This document shows, piece after piece, positions 1-7,239 of a DNA stretch of 64,000 bases (the first letter of the stretch is position 1; the number at the start of each line of letters is the position of its first letter). The stretch comes from Collimonas pratensis (GTDB lineage: Bacteria; Pseudomonadota; Gammaproteobacteria; Burkholderiales; Burkholderiaceae_D), in NCBI RefSeq assembly GCF_001584185.1, contig NZ_CP013234.1:1798001-1862000 (forward strand). Reading direction: 5' to 3'. The position numbers and the translations under genes were made by a program. The notes below the pieces were generated by a model. That model was not told the origin of the DNA. It saw only the letters and a list, made by a program, of their open reading frames with translations, and did not search any database.

Positions 1-228
1 CGGTATTGGGGGTTATCGCTTGACTTTACCCTTTGCCGCGGCCTTCGGATAGCTGCTTTATTGCAATTATTTAGAGCCCGCTTTCAGTCCCTCGGCCATT
101 CCCAGGCAGGCAGGATTCGGGGCCGCCGGCCGCCGCCGGCAAGCCGCCGAGTTTAAAAAGCATGCTGGCTTCGTCTGTCAGGTAAAATGCTGCTTGTACT
201 TCACAACATGCAGACCCTATTCGCCTCT

Positions 229-2346
229 ATGTCCTACCAAGTTCTCGCCCGTAAATATCGCCCCAGAAGCTTCGATACGCTGGTCGGCCAGGAACACGTC
301 GTAAGGGCCTTGACGCACGCCTTGGAGCAACAGCGTCTGCACCATGCCTATCTGTTCACCGGTACGCGCGGCGTCGGCAAGACGACCTTGTCGCGGATCC
401 TGGCGAAATCGCTGAATTGCATCGGCGCCGACGGCAACGGCGGCATTACCGCAACGCCGTGTGGCGTGTGCGATGCCTGCGTGGCGATCGACGCCGGCCG
501 TTTCGTCGATTATATCGAGATGGACGCCGCCTCCAACCGCGGCGTCGATGAAATGGCGCAATTGCTGGAACAGGCTGTGTATGCGCCGTCCAATGCCCGC
601 TTCAAGGTCTACATGATCGACGAAGTCCACATGCTCACCAATCATGCCTTCAACTCGATGCTGAAGACGCTGGAAGAGCCGCCTGAACACGTCAAGTTCA
701 TCCTCGCCACCACCGATCCGCAGAAGATCCCGGTGACGGTGCTGTCGCGCTGCCTGCAGTTCAACCTGAAGCAGATGCCGCCCGGCCATATCATCAGCCA
801 CCTGGACAATATCCTCGGCCAGGAACAGATCGAATTCGAAACTCCAGCCTTGCGCCTGCTGGCGCAGGGCGCGCACGGCTCGATGCGCGATGCGCTGTCG
901 CTGACCGACCAGGCGATAGCCTATGCCGCCGGCAAGGTCACGCTGGAAGCAGTGCAGGGCATGCTCGGCGCGCTCGACCAGTCCTACCTGATTCGTGTGC
1001 TGGATGCGCTGGCGCAAAAAGACGGCCCCGGCCTGCTGGCGGTGGCCGACGACATGGCCAGCCGCAGCCTGTCCTACAGCGCCGCGCTGCAGGACCTGGG
1101 CACCTTGCTGCATCAGATCGCGCTGGCGCAAAACGTGCCGGCAGCGCTGGCCGACGATTTGCCGGAACGCGAAGAAATCATCCGTCTGGCCGGCCTGTTC
1201 GATGCCGAAGAAGTGCAGCTGTTTTACCAGATTGCTGTCCATGGCCGCAACGAGCTGGGCCTGGCGCCCGACGAATACGCCGGCTTTTCAATGACCTTGC
1301 TGCGCATGCTGGCTTTCCGCCCGCAAGCCGACGGCAGTACCGTGGCGCCGCCAGTTGCCAGTCGGCCGCGGCCGCAGGCTAGTGCTGCGCCGGCTGCCGC
1401 AGCGGCGCGGCCAGCTCCTGCGGTGCAAGCCGCTGCGGCGAGTGCTCCCGCTCCTGCCGCGGCACGCTTGAGCAGTCCGCCGCAAACGCTGAGCACCAGT
1501 GCGCCGGTAGCCCGTCCCGATACCACTGGCATGAGCCCCGCCAGGGCCGCGCTGGAAGCGGCACGCGCGGCAGCCTCTTCACGCAAGGGCGGCACGGCGC
1601 GTCCGGCGCCGGCGCAGCCGGTGGCCGTTGAGCCCGCGCCTGCGCCTGAGCCGATAGCGGCATCGGCAGCGCCGAAGCCGCGCCCTGCGGCGCCAGTCTA
1701 CGAGCCGCAAAATTCCTCGGTGCCGCCATGGGAAGAAGAAATTCCGCTGCCGATGGATTTGCCGGATACCGAGTTTTCCAGTTCGGTGGCTGAAAAAAAA
1801 ACTGAATCGTATGCGTTAGCGCCGTCGCGCCCAGTTGCCAATGGCGCCGGCAGTGCGCGTCAGGCGCCGCGTCCCGAGCCCGTCGCGCCGGCGCCTGAAG
1901 CGCCGGCCGAGCCGGTGCCGCCGCTGGTCCTGCAGCCCGACGCCAACCTCAACTGGGATGGCAACTGGCCTGTGCTGGCGGCAGGCCTGGCGGTGCGTGG
2001 TGTGGCCCACCAGCTGGCGCAGCAGAGCGAACTGATCAAGTGCGACAGCAGCGGCCCGGCTGCGCTGATTCATCTGCGGATCCCGCTCGACACCTTGCGT
2101 TCCGCCGGCAGCGTTGATAAATTGGCGGCCGCGCTGACGGAACATTTCGGCCGCACAGTGAAAGTGGAAACCGAACTCGGCAACGTGCGCCATACCGCCA
2201 ACGCCCAGGCGATGGCGGCGCAGGCAGAACGGCAGCGGCAGGCGGAGCAGACCGCCCGCAACGATCCTTTCATCCAGAGCATGATGCGTGAATTCGGCGC
2301 ATCGATCGTACCCGGATCGATCAAGCCGATAGGCGAGGCGAAGTAG
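229..2346 (+). CDS. dnaX: DNA polymerase III subunits tau/gamma
   Basis: Clamp-loader ATPase that loads the beta clamp and couples polymerase cores at the fork. Read from 229 it is 705 aa. An ATG at 187 would add 14 residues unlike DnaX, whereas [12 protein letters not shown] at 229 is the family N-terminus. Walker A GTRGVGKT is at 45-52, zinc-site cysteines at 64, 78, 81 and 84, Walker B DEVH at 132-135 and an SRC motif at 174-176. An Ala/Pro-rich linker (about 370-570) leads to the tau-only C-terminal domain. A run of nine A in this linker (1793-1801) should produce a shorter gamma form. ybaB and recR follow in the usual order. Confidence 0.97.
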   Translation: MSYQVLARKYRPRSFDTLVGQEHVVRALTHALEQQRLHHAYLFTGTRGVGKTTLSRILAKSLNCIGADGNGGITATPCGVCDACVAIDAGRFVDYIEMDAASNRGVDEMAQLLEQAVYAPSNARFKVYMIDEVHMLTNHAFNSMLKTLEEPPEHVKFILATTDPQKIPVTVLSRCLQFNLKQMPPGHIISHLDNILGQEQIEFETPALRLLAQGAHGSMRDALSLTDQAIAYAAGKVTLEAVQGMLGALDQSYLIRVLDALAQKDGPGLLAVADDMASRSLSYSAALQDLGTLLHQIALAQNVPAALADDLPEREEIIRLAGLFDAEEVQLFYQIAVHGRNELGLAPDEYAGFSMTLLRMLAFRPQADGSTVAPPVASRPRPQASAAPAAAAARPAPAVQAAAASAPAPAAARLSSPPQTLSTSAPVARPDTTGMSPARAALEAARAAASSRKGGTARPAPAQPVAVEPAPAPEPIAASAAPKPRPAAPVYEPQNSSVPPWEEEIPLPMDLPDTEFSSSVAEKKTESYALAPSRPVANGAGSARQAPRPEPVAPAPEAPAEPVPPLVLQPDANLNWDGNWPVLAAGLAVRGVAHQLAQQSELIKCDSSGPAALIHLRIPLDTLRSAGSVDKLAAALTEHFGRTVKVETELGNVRHTANAQAMAAQAERQRQAEQTARNDPFIQSMMREFGASIVPGSIKPIGEAK
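1792..1805 (+). promoter_or_regulatory. Predicted slippage/frameshift site for DnaX gamma
   Basis: Codons GAA AAA AAA ACT contain nine consecutive A (1793-1801). A -1 shift, or an extra A in the transcript, gives AAC then TGA at 1803-1805, ending the protein at about 525 aa, between the ATPase part and the tau domain. The +1 frame also closes within six codons, at a TAG. The placement matches known dnaX frameshift or slippage sites; use of this one is inferred. Confidence 0.6.
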
Positions 2347-2405
2347 GAGGGCGACAGCGCCTGGCCTTTGCTTTGCGAATTTATTTTTTTAACAGGAGAA
2401 GCACC

Positions 2406-2726
2406 ATGATGAAGGGCCAACTGGCAGGGCTGATGAAACAAGCCCAGGCAATGCAGGACAACATGAAAAAGATGCAAGACCAACTGGCCTTGATCGAAGT
2501 CGAAGGCGAGTCGGGCGCAGGCCTGGTGAAGGTCGTGATGACTTGCAAGAACGCCGTCAAGCGCGTGGCGATCGACGCTTCGCTGCTGGCGGACGACAAG
2601 GACATGCTGGAAGACCTGGTGGCAGCTGCGTTCAACGATGCGGTGCGCAAGGCAGAAGCGCTGTCGGCCGAAAAGATGTCGGGCCTGACCGCCGGCATGC
2701 CAGCCGGCTTCAAACTGCCGTTCTGA
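2406..2726 (+). CDS. ybaB: YbaB/EbfC family nucleoid-associated protein
   Basis: Small (106 aa) DNA-binding protein of the YbaB/EbfC family, a dimer with a tweezer-like fold that associates with the nucleoid. The N-terminal part is a Met/Gln/Lys-rich helix ([15 protein letters not shown]), followed by the family beta sheet and a C-terminus ending [13 protein letters not shown] 2406 is chosen because AGGAGAA lies at 2394-2400; the next codon is also ATG, so a start one residue later is possible. It sits between dnaX and recR, as in most proteobacteria, and is probably co-transcribed with both. Confidence 0.95.
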   Translation: MMKGQLAGLMKQAQAMQDNMKKMQDQLALIEVEGESGAGLVKVVMTCKNAVKRVAIDASLLADDKDMLEDLVAAAFNDAVRKAEALSAEKMSGLTAGMPAGFKLPF

Positions 2727-2748
2727 TCATCCCGTCACTGAGCGCTGC

Positions 2749-3345
2749 GTGAAAGTACCTTCCAGTCTTACCCTGCTCACCGAAGCCTTGCGTCATTTGC
2801 CCGGCGTCGGTCCGAAATCGGCGCAGCGCATGGCGTATCACTTGCTGCAGCATGACCGCGACGGCGCCGCCCTGCTGGGGCGGGCGCTGACCCAGGCGGT
2901 CGATCAGATCCACCATTGCGCGCTGTGCAACACCTTCACCGAGAACGAGATTTGCGAAACCTGTCTCGATCCCGAGCGCGATCCGAGTTTGCTGTGCGTG
3001 GTGGAGACGCCGACCGACCAGCTGATGATTGAACAGACCCTGACTTTCAAGGGCTTATACTTTGTCTTGATGGGACGCTTGTCGCCATTGGACGGCATCG
3101 GCCCCAAGGACATCCAGCTGGAAAAGCTGGTGAGCCGCGCTACCGACGGCGTCGTCAAGGAAGTGGTGCTGGCGACCAATTTCACCAACGAAGGCGAAGC
3201 CACCGCGCACTACATCAGCGAAACCATGAAAGCGCGCGGCCTGCAGGTGAGCCGCCTGGCGCGCGGCGTGCCGGTCGGCGGCGAGCTGGAATATGTGGAT
3301 GCGGGCACCATCGCCCGCGCCATGCTGGACCGGCGCGCGACTTAG
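2749..3345 (+). CDS. recR: Recombination mediator protein RecR
   Basis: RecR (198 aa) acts with RecO/RecF to load RecA at single-strand gaps. It has an N-terminal helix-hairpin-helix ([17 protein letters not shown]), a C4 zinc finger with cysteines at 57, 60, 69 and 72, a Toprim domain ([12 protein letters not shown] onward) and the usual C-terminal [11 protein letters not shown]. The start is GTG at 2749, 22 bp after the ybaB stop. The next ATG would remove the conserved N-terminus. It closes the dnaX-ybaB-recR operon and is followed by a strong terminator. Confidence 0.96.
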   Translation: MKVPSSLTLLTEALRHLPGVGPKSAQRMAYHLLQHDRDGAALLGRALTQAVDQIHHCALCNTFTENEICETCLDPERDPSLLCVVETPTDQLMIEQTLTFKGLYFVLMGRLSPLDGIGPKDIQLEKLVSRATDGVVKEVVLATNFTNEGEATAHYISETMKARGLQVSRLARGVPVGGELEYVDAGTIARAMLDRRAT

Positions 3346-3367
3346 CCATCCGATCCGTGAAGAACGC

Positions 3368-3432
3368 AAAGCCCGCGAAAAAAGCACAAATCCGATCACA
3401 TCGATTTCTGCTTTTTTCGCGGGCTTTTCATT
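3368..3432 (+). terminator. Rho-independent terminator after recR
   Basis: Near-perfect inverted repeat: the arm at 3368-3386 (AAAGCCCGCGAAAAAAGCA) pairs with 3409-3427, with a loop of 22 nt and a T-rich tail. The A6/T6 tracts inside the stem mean it can terminate from both sides. Confidence 0.85.
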
Positions 3433-3535
3433 TTTCAAGGATAAATTTTTAGAGATGGCTAGACAGATCGTGCCGCTCAGCTGAATTTCTGTTATTTTGC
3501 ATAACTAGAGCGAAAAATATCGCCACGCATGTAAG

Positions 3536-3692
3536 GCCCCGTTAGGGAGTAAATTGAACATTTGTGCTGGCCGTACCTGGCGCGCTGCTGCGTTGCCCAC
3601 CGCTTGCAGTGCTCGCACTGCGGCGCGTTGGGCGCCTTGCATCGCATCCAGCTACGGCCGCACAAATGCCCAACTTACTCCCTAACGGGCCC
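3536..3692. repeat. 157-bp imperfect palindromic intergenic element
   Basis: Two arms of about 40 bp (3536-3575 and 3653-3692) are reverse complements with few mismatches; the outer part reads GGCCCCGTTAGGGAGTAA and the inner part CATTTGTGCTGGCCGTA. The 77-bp GC-rich centre contains further short repeats around GCGCTGC and GCAGTGC. No reading frame. It fills most of the gap between recR and the ABC transporter and looks like a dispersed repetitive element. Confidence 0.7.
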
Positions 3693-3729
3693 TAACTCAA
3701 AATCCCGAAAAGAATCATGAGGAGACAAC

Positions 3730-4767
3730 ATGAAATTAAGCTGGAAGCAGTTCGCAATTGCTCTTTGTTTGTTCCTGGCCGGTTATCTGACATTCAACAG
3801 CAATCTGTTTGCGCAGACGCCGGAGAAGACCAAAGTATCCATCGCGGTAGGCGGCAAGAACCTGTTTTATTATTTGCCCTTGACGATCGCCGAGCAGCTC
3901 GGCTATTTCAAGGATGAAGGCCTGGATGTACAGATTTCCGATTTCGCCGGCGGCGCCAAGGCCTTGCAGGCTCTGATCGGCGGTAGCGCCGACGTGGTTT
4001 CCGGCGCTTTCGAGCACACCATCAGCATGCAGGCCAAGAACCAGCGCATCACCGCTTTCGTGCTGCAGGGCCGGGCGCCGCAGATCGTCATGGGCGTCTC
4101 CAACAAGACCATGCCCAACTTCAAGACCATCGCCGACCTCAAGGGCAAGAAGATAGGTGTCACGGCGCCGGGTTCTTCGACCAGCATGATGTCCAATTTC
4201 GTGCTGGCCAAAGGCGGCCTCAAGCCGACTGACGTTTCCTACATCGGTGTCGGCGCTTCGGCTGGCGCCTTGTCGGCACTGCGCTCCGGTTCCATCGACG
4301 TGATCGTCAATCTCGATCCGCTGATCACCATGCTGCAGCAGGATAACGAGATCCGAATCATTTCCGACACCCGCACCCTGAAAGACACCAACACCGTATT
4401 CGGCGGCCCGATGCCGGCGGCCACCTTGTATGCTTCCGCCGATTTCATCAAGAAATATCCCAACACCACGCAGGCCCTGACCAACGCCATGGTGCGCGCG
4501 CTCAAGTGGCTGCAGAAGGCCACGCCGGCGGACGTCGCCAAGGTCGTGCCGGAAAGTTACCAGCTGGGCGACCGCGCCTTGTATCTCGACGCCTTCAACA
4601 AGATGCGCGAAGCGCTGTCGCCGGACGGCATGATCCCGGAGGAAGGTCCGAAGGTCGCATTGCATACGCTGGAAGCCTTCGATCCTGAACTGGCCGGCAA
4701 GAATATCGACCTGTCGCAGACTTACACCAATGAGTTTGTCAAGAAGGCCGACGCCAAGTACAAGTAG
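3730..4767 (+). CDS. ABC transporter substrate-binding protein (sulfonate/nitrate/taurine type)
   Basis: Periplasmic binding protein of 345 aa of the SsuA/TauA/NMT1 class. A signal peptide covers about 1-29 (cleavage after LFAQ likely), and the mature part begins with the typical IAVGGKNLFYYLPLTIAEQLGYFKDEGLDV strand-helix pattern. A good ribosome site (GAGGAGACAAC) precedes ATG 3730. The ATPase and permease genes follow on the same strand. The ligand cannot be read from sequence; the family takes up alkylsulfonates, taurine, nitrate, pyrimidine precursors and similar small molecules. The adjacent molybdenum hydroxylase operon hints at an aromatic or heterocyclic substrate, which is inference only. 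Confidence 0.88.
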   Translation: MKLSWKQFAIALCLFLAGYLTFNSNLFAQTPEKTKVSIAVGGKNLFYYLPLTIAEQLGYFKDEGLDVQISDFAGGAKALQALIGGSADVVSGAFEHTISMQAKNQRITAFVLQGRAPQIVMGVSNKTMPNFKTIADLKGKKIGVTAPGSSTSMMSNFVLAKGGLKPTDVSYIGVGASAGALSALRSGSIDVIVNLDPLITMLQQDNEIRIISDTRTLKDTNTVFGGPMPAATLYASADFIKKYPNTTQALTNAMVRALKWLQKATPADVAKVVPESYQLGDRALYLDAFNKMREALSPDGMIPEEGPKVALHTLEAFDPELAGKNIDLSQTYTNEFVKKADAKYK

Positions 4768-4851
4768 GGTGGGCAGATATGCCCACGCGTGATCTTCACC
4801 ATCGCGCCTGCTTCGGTAGTGTGGTGGGCATATGCCCACCCTACCAGGACG
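4765..4851. repeat. Palindromic repeat GTAGGGTGGGCA, copy A
   Basis: Inverted pair GTAGGGTGGGCA...TGCCCACGCG (from 4766) and GTGGTGGGCATATGCCCACCCTACC (to 4850). The left half overlaps the TAG stop of the binding-protein gene. The same family recurs at 11915-11990 and 19435-19506. Confidence 0.8.
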
Positions 4852-4905
4852 GCGGGCTGTGAACGGCTTCCGTTGACCTCTTCTTCGGCTCAGGCCGTAT
4901 CTCCC

Positions 4906-5727
4906 ATGACTTCCGCATCGACCCCTGCTCTGTTCCTGGACAACATCAGCTGCACCTTCGTCTCCAAGGATGATCGTTCGCAGCGCTACACCGCGGTGGC
5001 CGACACCAGCTTGTCGATTGCGCCGGGCGAATTCGTTTCCGTGGTGGGGCCGACCGGCTGCGGCAAGTCGACCCTGCTGAATGTCGGCGCCGGCTTGCTG
5101 CAGCCTTCGACCGGCAGCGTCAAGGTATTCGGCGAACCGCTGGCCGGTATCAATCGCCGCGCCGGCTACATGTTCCAGGCAGAAGCGCTGATGCCGTGGC
5201 GCAGCGCGCTGCAAAACGTCATCGCCGGCCTGCAATACCGCGAAACCGATGAAGCCCGCGCCCGCCAGCTCGGCGAGGAATGGCTGGCGCGGGTCGGCCT
5301 GCAAGGTTTCGGCGACCGCTATCCGCATCAGCTATCTGGCGGCATGCGCAAGCGTGTGGCGCTGGCGCAGACCCTGATCCTGGATCCCGACATCATCCTG
5401 ATGGATGAGCCGTTTTCCGCGCTCGATATCCAGACCCGGCAACTGATGGAAAACGAAGTGCTGGCGCTGTGGAGCGCCAAACGCAAGGCGGTGCTGTTCA
5501 TCACCCACGACCTGGATGAAGCGATCGCCATGTCGGACCGGGTCGTGGTGCTGTCGGCCGGACCGGCCACCCATCCGATCGGCGAATTTGAGATCGACCT
5601 GCCGCGCCCGCGCGACGTCGCCGAAATCCGCAGCGAGCCGCGCTTCGTCGAACTGCATCAGCAGATCTGGAGCGTGCTGCGGGATGAGGTGCTGAAGGGC
5701 TACCAGCAGCAAAAGAAAGCTAGCTAA
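4906..5727 (+). CDS. ABC transporter ATP-binding protein (SsuB/TauB type)
   Basis: Cytoplasmic ATPase driving the importer encoded around it. From ATG 4906 it is 273 aa. A GTG at 4789 extends the frame, but the extra 39 residues are encoded partly by the palindromic repeat and are not ABC-like, so 4906 is preferred. Walker A GPTGCGKST is at 48-56, Q-loop in YMFQAEALMPW, signature LSGGM at 143-147 followed by RKRVALAQTL, Walker B ILMDEPFSALD near 164-174 and switch His in FITHDLDEA. The order is binding protein, ATPase, permease. Confidence 0.93.
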   Translation: MTSASTPALFLDNISCTFVSKDDRSQRYTAVADTSLSIAPGEFVSVVGPTGCGKSTLLNVGAGLLQPSTGSVKVFGEPLAGINRRAGYMFQAEALMPWRSALQNVIAGLQYRETDEARARQLGEEWLARVGLQGFGDRYPHQLSGGMRKRVALAQTLILDPDIILMDEPFSALDIQTRQLMENEVLALWSAKRKAVLFITHDLDEAIAMSDRVVVLSAGPATHPIGEFEIDLPRPRDVAEIRSEPRFVELHQQIWSVLRDEVLKGYQQQKKAS

Positions 5728-5745
5728 CGCGATCTCTACAAATAC

Positions 5746-5823
5746 CGTCATCCCCGCGAACGCGGGGATCCAAATTGCTGAATATGGCAGTGAACATGGA
5801 TTCCCGCGTTCGCGGGAATGACC
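5746..5823. repeat. REP-like palindrome GTCATCCCCGCGAACGCGGGGA
   Basis: Two inward palindromic units, GTCATCCCCGCGAACGCGGG (from 5747) and its reverse-complement relative CCCGCGTTCGCGGGAATGAC (to 5822), flank an unrelated 33-bp centre. This is the common REP/BIME type found between genes in many proteobacteria. It separates the ATPase from the permease gene. Confidence 0.75.
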
Positions 5824-5836
5824 GGAGCGCGTAGCT

Positions 5837-5886
5837 GGGGTCGCCGAGACGGGGTCGCCGAGACGGGGTCGCCGAGACGGGGCCGA
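5837..5886 (+). repeat. 14-bp tandem repeat, three full copies plus a partial
   Basis: GGGGTCGCCGAGAC occurs three times without a gap (5837-5850, 5851-5864, 5865-5878) and starts again at 5879 before diverging. It is not coding in any frame I could support. The unit length makes it a candidate variable-number locus. Confidence 0.85.
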
Positions 5887-5961
5887 CGAGGTCGGAGCCG
5901 CCCAGGCGTCGCCGGTCAGCGTCGCGACAATTTCAACGTTCAATAAAGACTGGACAGGAAC

Positions 5962-6812
5962 ATGTGGAAAGCCATCAAGCCGAATTACAAGAATCTGCGG
6001 GTCTATCAGGCGCTGGTGCTGTTGCTGTTCTTCGGCATCTGGCACCTGGCGACGCGCAATCCGCAGACGGCGTTTTTCTTTGGCGAGCCGCTCAAGGTGC
6101 TGCAGCGGGTCTGGCAATGGTTCACGGTCGGCAGCGGCAGCCTGGAGGTCGGTTTCGGCGACCATACCTGGTTTACCCTGAGCTTTCCGGCGGAAATCTA
6201 TTCGCACCTGCTGGTGACCCTGACTGAAACCATGCTGGCCTTCGGCATCGGCACGGTGTTCGGCCTTGGCGTCGGCTTATGGCTGGCACTGTCGCCGTTG
6301 ACCTCGGCCATCCTCGATCCCTACATCAAGGCCTCCAACGCCATGCCGCGCGTGATCCTGGCGCCGATCTTCGCCATGTGGTTCGGCCTCGGCATCTGGT
6401 CCAAGGTGGCGCTGGCGGTGACTTTGGTGTTTTTCATCGTCTTCTTCAATGTCTACCAGGGCGTGCGCGAAGTCAGCCCGGTAGTGCTGGCCAACGCCCG
6501 CATGCTGGGCGCCAACCAGCGCCAGCTGCTGCGCACGGTCTACCTGCCGTCGGCCACTTCCTGGGTGTTTTCCAGCCTGCATACTTCGGTCGGGCTGGCG
6601 TTCGTCGGCGTCATCGTCGGCGAATACCTGGGCTCGGCGCGCGGGGTCGGCTATCTGATCTTGCAGGCGGAGGGGCGTTTGACATCAACACGGTGTTCGC
6701 CGGCATCCTGGTGCTGACCGCGTTTGCTCTGGTGCTCGATACAGTGGTGGGGATGATCGAGAAGCGCTTGATGAAGTGGCAGCCAAAGAGCGGCGAAACC
6801 GAGCGTTTGTGA
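5962..6812 (+). pseudogene. ABC transporter permease, frameshifted near its C-terminus
   Basis: Inner-membrane permease of the SsuC/TauC type. The first frame runs from ATG 5962 (AGGAAC upstream) through about five hydrophobic segments and the EAA loop (GANQRQLLRTVYLP). At 6672-6675 the run GGGG appears one G short: continuing 1 bp out of frame gives the expected AFDINTVFAGILVLTAFALVLD and ends at 6812 (about 283 aa in all). As written the protein stops at 6717 after 251 aa, losing the last membrane helix. This is either real inactivation or a homopolymer sequencing error; everything else is intact. Confidence 0.85.
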
Positions 6813-7239
6813 AAATCATTCTGCAAGACCGGCTGCCGGCTTTCAGGTAAATCTGGATCTCCGGGGCCGAACCATCCACGTTGCGAGTAGCCGCTGAACC
6901 ATTGTTCTTATCATGATGGGTTCAGACATGAGTGGCAGAAGTGGTCAATTCTGCAAGTAAGTCATGACATTGGAATGACAATCATTCAAGAAAAACTCGG
7001 CGCATAATAGCTTGTTTTATAACAATTAAATACAAAAGCAATTGCGATTGCCCTCAAATCACCTATTCTCATCATGTCATAGTGATTATGTTGTCCGTTC
7101 TCCAATGTAATAAAATGCCGACCCCCAGATGAATGCCCGGCAGGGGCTTTAGATGGATCTTATGGACATGTGCGATCGCCGCCGACAGTTGAAATGCTTG
7201 CGGCGCTGAGGCCATTCCCTGGTTTTTGAGGAGAAATAC
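6813..7239. other. 427-bp intergenic region before the molybdenum hydroxylase operon
   Basis: No supported gene. The stretch 6960-7070 is AT-rich compared with its surroundings and is the likely promoter region of the downstream operon; the ribosome site GAGGAGAAAT lies just before 7240. I saw no clear operator palindrome. Confidence 0.5.

Noticed and set aside
1..186. Possible 4.5S (SRP) RNA gene ahead of dnaX, where it often lies in proteobacteria.
   Set aside because: The conserved GGTCAGG...GGAAGGAAGCAGCC core is absent on both strands.
217..1242. Long open frame (341 codons) antisense to dnaX.
   Set aside because: High-GC shadow of dnaX codon positions; Arg/His/Gln-rich sequence without any domain. 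The same holds for the long antisense frames at 3736-5328, 7072-10044 and 10553-11938.
4789..4905. N-terminal extension of the ABC ATPase from GTG 4789.
   Set aside because: Encoded in part by the palindromic repeat and lacking any ABC similarity; ATG 4906 fits the family.
5837..5886. CRISPR-like direct repeats.
   Set aside because: Units are 14 bp and contiguous with no spacers; no cas genes in the window.
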